Below, in pieces: positions 58,920 to 64,000 of a DNA stretch of 64,000 nt. Every line of letters starts with the position of its first letter. Within the stretch, counting starts at the first letter, position 1. The notes under the pieces were generated by a model that was not told the origin of the DNA, did no database searches, and saw nothing but the letters and a program-made list of their open reading frames with translations. Made by a program: the position numbers and the translations under genes. The stretch comes from Nitrospirillum viridazoti (GTDB taxonomy: Bacteria > Pseudomonadota > Alphaproteobacteria > Azospirillales > Azospirillaceae), in the NCBI RefSeq assembly GCF_007827975.1, contig NZ_VITT01000019.1; one strand, 5' to 3'.

Positions 58920-60517
58920 CCTTAGCCCCCGTTGAACGCCTGAAGCCTGTCAAGAGATCGGAACCTGGGGAGAAGGTGCCGCCGCCGGACGATGCTAACC
59001 TGCTCTACACCGGTGCCGACTGGGACTACGACACCATCAAGCGCTGCCACGACGCCATCCAGGAGATCGCGCTGGGCGAGCTGGGGCTGGACGTCTACCC
59101 CAACCAGATCGAAGTCATCACGTCCGAGCAGATGCTGGACGCCTATGCCTCCATCGGCATGCCCCTGCTGTACCGCCACTGGTCCTTCGGCAAGCATTTC
59201 GCCCGGGACGAGGCCATGTACCGCCGTGGCATGCGCGGCCTGGCCTATGAGATCGTCATCAATTCCAGCCCCTGCATCAGCTACATCATGGAGGAGAACT
59301 CCATCACCATGCAGGCGCTGGTCATCGCCCACGCAGCGTTCGGCCACAACCACTTCTTCAAGAACAACTACCTGTTCCAGCAGTGGACGGATGCCGAGGG
59401 TATCCTGGGCTATCTGGACTTCGCCAAGGCCTACATCGCCCGCTGCGAGGAGCGCTATGGCCAGCAGCTGGTGGAACGCACCCTGGATGCCGCCCACGCC
59501 CTGATGAACCAGGGCATCCACCGCTACCCCCGCCGCCGCCTGGACCTGCAGTCCGAAGCGCGGCGGGAGCAGGAGCGGCAGGAGATGCAGCGCCAGCTGT
59601 ACAACGACCTGTGGCGCACGGTGCCCACCAAGAAGGGCCAGAAGGCGCCATCGGACGAGGAACGGCGCCGGGCCCTGCTGGACCTACCGGAAGAGAACAT
59701 CCTCTATTTCCTGGAGAAGAAGGCGCCGCGCCTGGCCAATTGGCAGCGCGAGGTGCTGCGCATCGTCCGCCATGTGGCGCAATACTTCTCCCCCCAGCGG
59801 CAGACCAAGGTGATGAACGAGGGGTGCGCCACCTACACGCACTACCGCATCATGACCCGCCTGCACGAAACGGGGCGCATCAGCGACGGCGCCTATATGG
59901 AGTTCCTGCACTCCCACACCGCCGTGGTGTTCCAGCCGGCCTTCGACGATCCGCGCTATTCCGGCATCAACCCCTATGCCCTGGGGTTCGCCATGATGCA
60001 GGACATCGAGCGCATCGCCACCAACCCCACGGAGGAGGACCGCGCCTGGTTCCCCGGCTATGCCGGCAGCGGCGACGCCATGGCGGCGCTCCGCGACGCC
60101 TGGGCCAACTATCGCGACGAGAGTTTCATCCTGCAGTATCTGAGCCCGCACCTGATGCGCAAGATGCGGATGTTCCACCTGCACGACGACAGTGACGAGA
60201 ACGTCTATCGCGTCGCCGCCATCCATGACGAACGCGGCTATCGCCGGGTGCGCCAGCAGCTGGCGGCGCAGTATGACTTCTCCTCCCTGGATCCGGACAT
60301 CCAGATCACCGACGTGGACCTGGCCGGCGACCGCCGCCTGATCCTGGAACACAAGGTGCAGAACGGCGTGCTACTGGCGGAGGAGGACGCCAAGTCCGTG
60401 CTGCAGCACGTCGCCAACCTCTGGGGCTACGACGTGCTGCTGTTCGAGAATGACGATGCGGGCAACACGCTGCGCAAGCTGACCGTGCCCGCCCGCACGA
60501 TCCTGCTGGCGGAGTGA
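58916..60517 (+). CDS. SpoVR family protein
   Basis: A 533-residue SpoVR/YcgB family protein. Family segments include LLYTGADWDYDTIKRCHDAI, LLYRHWSFGKHFARDEAMYR, the His-rich LVIAHAAFGHNHFFKNNY and KVMNEGCATYTHYRIM. In Bacillus SpoVR affects the spore cortex; in Gram-negative bacteria it acts with PrkA and YeaH in stress survival. TTG at 58916 follows GGAGGAGG and overlaps the yeaH stop, so translation is coupled. A GC hairpin follows the stop codon. Confidence 0.96.
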   Translation: MTLAPVERLKPVKRSEPGEKVPPPDDANLLYTGADWDYDTIKRCHDAIQEIALGELGLDVYPNQIEVITSEQMLDAYASIGMPLLYRHWSFGKHFARDEAMYRRGMRGLAYEIVINSSPCISYIMEENSITMQALVIAHAAFGHNHFFKNNYLFQQWTDAEGILGYLDFAKAYIARCEERYGQQLVERTLDAAHALMNQGIHRYPRRRLDLQSEARREQERQEMQRQLYNDLWRTVPTKKGQKAPSDEERRRALLDLPEENILYFLEKKAPRLANWQREVLRIVRHVAQYFSPQRQTKVMNEGCATYTHYRIMTRLHETGRISDGAYMEFLHSHTAVVFQPAFDDPRYSGINPYALGFAMMQDIERIATNPTEEDRAWFPGYAGSGDAMAALRDAWANYRDESFILQYLSPHLMRKMRMFHLHDDSDENVYRVAAIHDERGYRRVRQQLAAQYDFSSLDPDIQITDVDLAGDRRLILEHKVQNGVLLAEEDAKSVLQHVANLWGYDVLLFENDDAGNTLRKLTVPARTILLAE

Positions 60518-60520
60518 GTA

Positions 60521-60537
60521 GGCCCCCCAAGGGGGCC
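60521..60537. terminator. Hairpin between convergent spoVR and small lipoprotein gene
   Basis: GGCCCCC (60521-60527) and GGGGGCC (60531-60537) form a 7-bp stem with a 3-base loop just after the spoVR stop and just before the end of the convergent gene. No T run. Confidence 0.5.
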
Positions 60538-60541
60538 CGCG

Positions 60542-61057
60542 TCAGAGGCAGCCTTCGATATAGTCCACGGCCGGGGGCAGGCCCGCGCGGAAGCGGGTAA
60601 CCCGGCCGTCGGCTGTCTCGAACAGCAGGACCCGCCCCCGCTCCTCAATCCGGAGATAGTGCCCCTCCTCATAGGCGTGGGGCTGCACCACCACCGTGGG
60701 GCCATAGGCCTTCAGCACCGCCGCCTCCGTGGCGCCCACACCGATTCCTTGGGCCGTCCGGACGGTCGCCTCCCCGCCCGGCGGGGCGAAAACGTCGATG
60801 CGGGTGATTCGGCCTTTTTCCACCATGTAGCTGATCTGCTTGTCCTTGCCGTCGCCGCGGCCGGTCAGCCAGCAGTCCGCCGACTGGCTCCGGTCCATTG
60901 GACGAAAGGCAACGTCCAGCGCCGACTCCGCCTGGACGACCGTCATGCCCAGGCGGACGGGCCCCAAACCATCGAAGGTTAAGGGCGGTGGTGACGGCTG
61001 GCAGGCGGCGGGAAGAGCGGCCATCAAGGCCAAGAGGGGGTAGACCCAGGACCTCAT
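60542..61057 (-). CDS. Exported protein or lipoprotein of unknown function
   Basis: A 171-residue protein with a signal peptide (MRSWVYPLLALMAALPAAC); the Cys at 19 could be lipidated though the lipobox (LPAAC) is imperfect. FDGLGPVRLGMTVVQAESAL resembles the opening of BamE-like repeats, and two later Cys (DCWLTG, EGCL) may pair. No family was recognised. GGGAGAAGG precedes ATG at 61057, and a longer upstream frame is rejected. Confidence 0.72.
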   Translation of the reverse strand: MRSWVYPLLALMAALPAACQPSPPPLTFDGLGPVRLGMTVVQAESALDVAFRPMDRSQSADCWLTGRGDGKDKQISYMVEKGRITRIDVFAPPGGEATVRTAQGIGVGATEAAVLKAYGPTVVVQPHAYEEGHYLRIEERGRVLLFETADGRVTRFRAGLPPAVDYIEGCL

Positions 61058-61216
61058 CGGAACCTTCTCCCGCGCGGCGGCTTGTTCCTGCGCGCCGGCC
61101 ACCGATTTGTCATGCCGCAGATGCGAAATCGCCCTAGTTAAGCCATGTTGCATCGCGATATTATGAGCGTACCCCAAGCGGGTACCCAACCGCCAACCTC
61201 CTAGAGAGCAATTCCG

Positions 61217-61411
61217 ATGTCCACCCTGGAACTGGATCCCGCCTTCGTCGCCGCGTGCGAAGCGCACGGGCTGGACCCGCAGAAGACCAACATGTTCCTG
61301 CTGGAATGCGCCGTTCAGGGCCGCGAGCCGTCCAAGGTCTCCATGTTCGAGCTGGACCGCCAGCCGTCCGACCTGTGGGCCAAGGTGCGCAAGCTGAACC
61401 GCGCCGCCTGA
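61217..61411 (+). CDS. Small protein of unknown function
   Basis: A 64-residue acidic protein, predicted helical: LELDPAFVAACEAHGLDPQK, then NMFLLECAVQGREPSKVSMF. It has no signal peptide or membrane segment. A good AGAGAG ribosome site, high third-position GC and its own strong terminator support it as a real gene. Function unknown. Confidence 0.75.
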   Translation: MSTLELDPAFVAACEAHGLDPQKTNMFLLECAVQGREPSKVSMFELDRQPSDLWAKVRKLNRAA

Positions 61412-61450
61412 TCCCAGGCTCTGCTGGCCAAGCTTTGCTGAATTGAACGA

Positions 61451-61485
61451 AGCCGCCGGGCCGTTGAGGCCCGGGCGGCTTTTTT
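61451..61485 (+). terminator. Intrinsic terminator after the 64-residue gene
   Basis: AGCCGCCGGGCC (61451-61462) pairs with GGCCC and GGGCGGCT downstream (61468-61480), a 12-bp stem with one bulged G and a 5-base loop, followed by T6 (61480-61485). It abuts the end of the convergent TPR gene. Confidence 0.9.
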
Positions 61486-63158
61486 CATGCCGGTGAGCAC
61501 CATTCGTCCAGGGATGCCGCCACCCTCGCCAGCACGCCATACCAGTCGCCGGGCATCTCCTGCCGGAACTGGCGCAGGGTAGGATACCAGGGACTGTCGT
61601 CACGGTCGCGCAACCAGCGCCAATCGGAATCGAAGCGGTTCAGCAGCCACACCGGCCGGCCCAGGGCCCCCGCCAGATGGACGACGGAGGTATCGACGCT
61701 GATCACCAGGTCCATCGCCTGGACCAGCGCCGCGGTATCGGCGAAGTCGGCGACGTTCCCCATGCGGTCGACGACACCATCGGGCAGACCACCCGCCGCG
61801 GCCGGATCCTTCTGCAGGCTGTGGAATTCCACCTCCGGGCAGGCGGCGACCAGGGACTCGACCTGGGCCCGCGTCAACGAGCGGCGGCGGTCCACCTTGT
61901 AGGTGGGGTTGCCGGCCCAGGCGATGCCGACACGGGGACGATCCCTGGCGGCGACTGGGGTGGCCGCCGCCATCAGGTAGGGCGTGGCCGCCGGCACCGT
62001 CTCCAGCCGCGTGTCCAGCGCCAGCGGCAGGCTCATCAGCGGGCAGTGCAGATCAAAATCCGGCAGGGGCGTGCCCCGGGCGATGAAGCGCACATCCCCC
62101 ACCGCCACCAGGGCGGGCGAGGTCCGCAACAGGCGCAGCAGGGGCGGCGGCACTTCCACCACCACCCGGCGGCAGCGGGCGGCCACCAGGGGGATGTAGC
62201 GGCAGAACTGCAGGGTATCGCCATAGCCCTGCTCGGCATGCAGCAGCAGCGTCCCCTCGGCCATGTCCTCCCCCCGCCAGGTCTTCTGGGCGAAGGGGCG
62301 GCGGTGGGGGCGGAAATCGGGACTGGCCCAACGCCATTCATACGCCGCCCAGCCGCGGGGGTAGTCGCCCAGACCCAACCAGGCCAGGCCCAGGTTGTAG
62401 CGGGCCTCGGCATAGCGGGGGTCGATCGCCAGGGCCGCCTGGTAGCAGGCGATGGCGCCGTCCATGTCGCCCAGCGCCTTCAACGCGCTGCCCAGGTTGT
62501 TGTGTGCCTCCACCAGACGGGGGTGGAAGGCCAGGGCGGCGCGGTAGCACGCGATGGCCTCCGCGGTCCGGCCCCGTTCCAGCAGCACGTTGCCCAGGTT
62601 GTAGTGGCCCTCAGGATAAGCGGGGCGCAGGGCTAGGGCCTGGCGGTAGGCGGCCTCCGCGCCATCCAGGTCCTCGCGCTGGCGCAGGGCGTTGCCCAGG
62701 TTGCTGTGCGCCTCGGCGAAGGTCGGCCTCAAGGACAGCGCCTGCCGGTACTCGGCCTCCGCCTCATCCCAGCGGCCATGGTGGCGCAGGACGTTGCCCA
62801 GGTTGCTGTGGGCGTCGGCATTGTCAGGCCGCAGGGCGATCGCCCGCCGGTAGGCGCCTTCGGCGGCATCCAGCCGGCCCAGCTTGGCGAGCGCAATACC
62901 GAGGTTACCGTGCATGGCGCTGTCGTCCGGCTTCAACGCCACGGCCTCGGCGATCAGGTCGGCAGCGACGGCGGATTGGCCGCGCGCCTGGGCCACCAGG
63001 CCCAGCACGTGCAGGAAGGCCGGCTGGCGCGGGTTTTGGGCCAGGACGCGCCGGCAGGCGCTTTCCACCCCGGCCAGATCACCGGCATGGAAGCGGGCGA
63101 CCACCTGGTTGTAATCGGCCTGGTTGGGGCTGGCCGGAGCGTGAGCGGTCGCGGTGAT
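61485..63158 (-). CDS. TPR protein with glycosyltransferase-like C-terminal domain
   Basis: A ~557-residue protein. About eight tetratricopeptide repeats cover the N-terminal half (typical unit AHSNLGNVLRHHGRWDEAEA). The C-terminal half resembles the O-GlcNAc-transferase/GT-B-like domain of bacterial TPR proteins: GTLLLHAEQGYGDTLQFCRY, PRVGIAWAGNPTYKVDRRRS and VISVDTSVVHLAGALGRPVW. It may glycosylate protein, for example flagellin, or be a scaffold. The start is uncertain: AAGGAGG (63167-63173) is ideally placed for ATC at 63158; GTG at 63104 is the nearest standard codon. It lies after the VOC gene on the same strand. Confidence 0.85.
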   Translation of the reverse strand: MTATAHAPASPNQADYNQVVARFHAGDLAGVESACRRVLAQNPRQPAFLHVLGLVAQARGQSAVAADLIAEAVALKPDDSAMHGNLGIALAKLGRLDAAEGAYRRAIALRPDNADAHSNLGNVLRHHGRWDEAEAEYRQALSLRPTFAEAHSNLGNALRQREDLDGAEAAYRQALALRPAYPEGHYNLGNVLLERGRTAEAIACYRAALAFHPRLVEAHNNLGSALKALGDMDGAIACYQAALAIDPRYAEARYNLGLAWLGLGDYPRGWAAYEWRWASPDFRPHRRPFAQKTWRGEDMAEGTLLLHAEQGYGDTLQFCRYIPLVAARCRRVVVEVPPPLLRLLRTSPALVAVGDVRFIARGTPLPDFDLHCPLMSLPLALDTRLETVPAATPYLMAAATPVAARDRPRVGIAWAGNPTYKVDRRRSLTRAQVESLVAACPEVEFHSLQKDPAAAGGLPDGVVDRMGNVADFADTAALVQAMDLVISVDTSVVHLAGALGRPVWLLNRFDSDWRWLRDRDDSPWYPTLRQFRQEMPGDWYGVLARVAASLDEWCSPA

Positions 63159-63237
63159 TTTGAAGGCCTCCTTCCCACTGTCCCTCAGCTTTACACGGGG
63201 GGGCGGGGGAAAGCGGGCGGCCAAAAGGGCGGGGCCT

Positions 63238-63675
63238 TCAGGGTTCGCCCCAATAATCGCCGAAGATCCAGACATGGCCCTCCAGGTCGCGGGCCACGTA
63301 CTCGCGGGTGCCATGGCCGGTGTGGTGCGGGTCGGTCAGGATGTCGGCGCCGGCGGCGCGCGCCCGGGCATGGTGGGCATCGACACCATCCAGTGCCACC
63401 CACACCCCCTGGTTCAGACCGTTCAGCACACGGGGGCTGTGCATGCCGTAGCGATCGACCGGGTTGTCAGGCCCCAGCATCAGCAAGGCGTCCCCCAGCT
63501 TCAGCTGGGCGTGGACCACCCGTCCGCGCTCATCCGTGATCACGTGGTGACGGGTGAGGCCGAAGGCGGCGCACAGCCAGTCAACAGCGGCGGCGGGGTC
63601 TTCATAACGCAACAGGGGAAAGAATTTCGGGCTCCGCAGGCCAATATCGGGCCCGCCGTCAGGCGCCAGGGTCAT
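63238..63675 (-). CDS. VOC family (glyoxalase-like) protein
   Basis: A 145-residue protein of the vicinal oxygen chelate fold, two beta-alpha-beta-beta-beta units: FFPLLRYEDPAAAVDWLCAA with FGL, and GVDAHHARARAAGADILTDP ending GTREYVARDLEGHVWIFG. This matches the PhnB/glyoxalase-like single-domain group. Possible metal ligands are His and Glu (HTGHGTREY; DLEGH). Substrate unknown. AAGGA precedes ATG at 63675. It lies just after the rrn operon. Confidence 0.9.
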   Translation of the reverse strand: MTLAPDGGPDIGLRSPKFFPLLRYEDPAAAVDWLCAAFGLTRHHVITDERGRVVHAQLKLGDALLMLGPDNPVDRYGMHSPRVLNGLNQGVWVALDGVDAHHARARAAGADILTDPHHTGHGTREYVARDLEGHVWIFGDYWGEP

Positions 63676-63784
63676 GTAACCGTCCTTGCAGCGGCAGGAC
63701 GGATACCGGTCCCGCGACAAGGACCATGGTAGCCCGGCTTTAAGGCCGCCGGAACAGGACCAAGGTTCATCATACCATAGCAAT

Positions 63785-63811
63785 AAGGCCGCCCCGAGCA
63801 GGAGCGGCCTT
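63785..63811 (-). terminator. Terminator of the rrn operon
   Basis: On the minus strand AAGGCCGC-TCC and GGG-GCGGCCTT form an 11-bp stem (one G-U) with a 6-base loop, about 90 bases after the 23S 3' end. ATTGCT follows. It would end rRNA transcription before any 5S gene. Confidence 0.7.
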
Positions 63812-63903
63812 ACTTGCATTTGTGATGAGGTCTTGAATAACCCGTGTATCGCACCGGGCGTCAGCGCACGGGATTACCGTTGCGCGCGGCGCCGTTAAGG
63901 AGT

Positions 63904-64000
63904 GATCAAGCCGGACGAGCGATTAGTATGGCTTAGCTTCACGCGTTGCCGCGCTTCCACATGCCACCTATTGACGTGCTGGTCTAGCACGGCTCTTCAG
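63904..64000 (-). rRNA. rrl: 23S rRNA gene, 3' end (partial)
   Basis: The reverse complement of the last ~97 bases is the highly conserved end of 23S rRNA, with GCATGTGGAAGCGCGGCAAC, then CGTGAAGCTAAGCCATACTA and ATCGCTCGTCCGGCTTGATC. The gene runs off the right edge, so 16S and spacer tRNAs should lie beyond it. The exact mature 3' end is uncertain by a few bases. No 5S gene follows within the ~90 bases before the terminator. Confidence 0.95.

Noticed and set aside
63159..63314. Longer N-terminus for the TPR protein
   Set aside because: It would overlap the VOC coding region in another frame and precedes the strong ribosome site.

Overview
The window is a GC-rich chromosomal stretch from an alphaproteobacterium. 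The order rsfS-rlmH next to nadD and proA, gpmI-envC-ctpS41 followed by a divergent polysaccharide deacetylase, tandem DsbA-like genes directly before smc, phaR beside a PHA-synthase-like gene, and high GC at third codon positions all fit the Rhodospirillales/Azospirillaceae (Azospirillum, Nitrospirillum, Niveispirillum and relatives). This placement is inferred from gene order and protein features; no database was searched. About 53 protein genes and the 3' end of one 23S rRNA gene are annotated. No tRNA, insertion sequence, prophage or CRISPR array was seen.

Layout. 1-6.5 kb: end of a TonB-dependent receptor, tonB, small envelope proteins, a chemotaxis receptor and a Tat-exported family 1 beta-glucosidase. 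7-9.8 kb: sulfate ABC transporter cysTWA without its binding protein. 9.9-12.9 kb: proA, nadD, rsfS, rlmH. 13-16.8 kb: a flavodoxin-like gene overlapping a 647-residue protein with a DUF47/PhoU-like end, then an MgtC/DUF4010 membrane protein; both units are preceded by near-identical FNR-type boxes. 16.9-21.6 kb, minus strand: an aldo/keto reductase and a likely arginine/ornithine catabolic operon (ornithine aminotransferase, amidinohydrolase, Lrp regulator). 21.9-27.7 kb: gpmI, envC, S41 protease, deacetylase. 27.7-28.4 kb: a parDE toxin-antitoxin locus. 28.5-34.2 kb: DJ-1/PfpI protein, CurA-like oxidoreductase, phaR with a divergent PHA-synthase-like pair in overlapping frames, GST, HIT protein. 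34.6-37.2 kb: a GH17-GT2 beta-glucan synthase. 37.4-44.7 kb: SnoaL-like protein, GH27 alpha-galactosidase behind a LacI-type operator, a phosphatase, two exported unknowns, a VWA protein and mutY. 44.8-50.6 kb: a DciA-like protein, two DsbA-like thiol oxidoreductases and smc. 50.8-54.6 kb: lipoprotein, CBS protein, GST, DUF3034 protein and a lipoprotein truncated haemoglobin. 55.4-60.5 kb: the prkA-yeaH-spoVR stress module behind a sigma-54 promoter. 60.5-64 kb: small unknowns, a TPR protein, a VOC protein and the end of an rrn operon with no 5S gene beside it.

Most genes look vertically inherited housekeeping or envelope genes. The clearest accessory element is parDE. The best candidates for something undescribed are the flavodoxin/DUF47-like/DUF4010 set with shared FNR-type boxes, the frame-overlapping PHA-synthase pair, the DsbA with a sorting-signal-like tail, two genes whose best Shine-Dalgarno points to AUC/AUU instead of AUG, and the rrn operon end without 5S.
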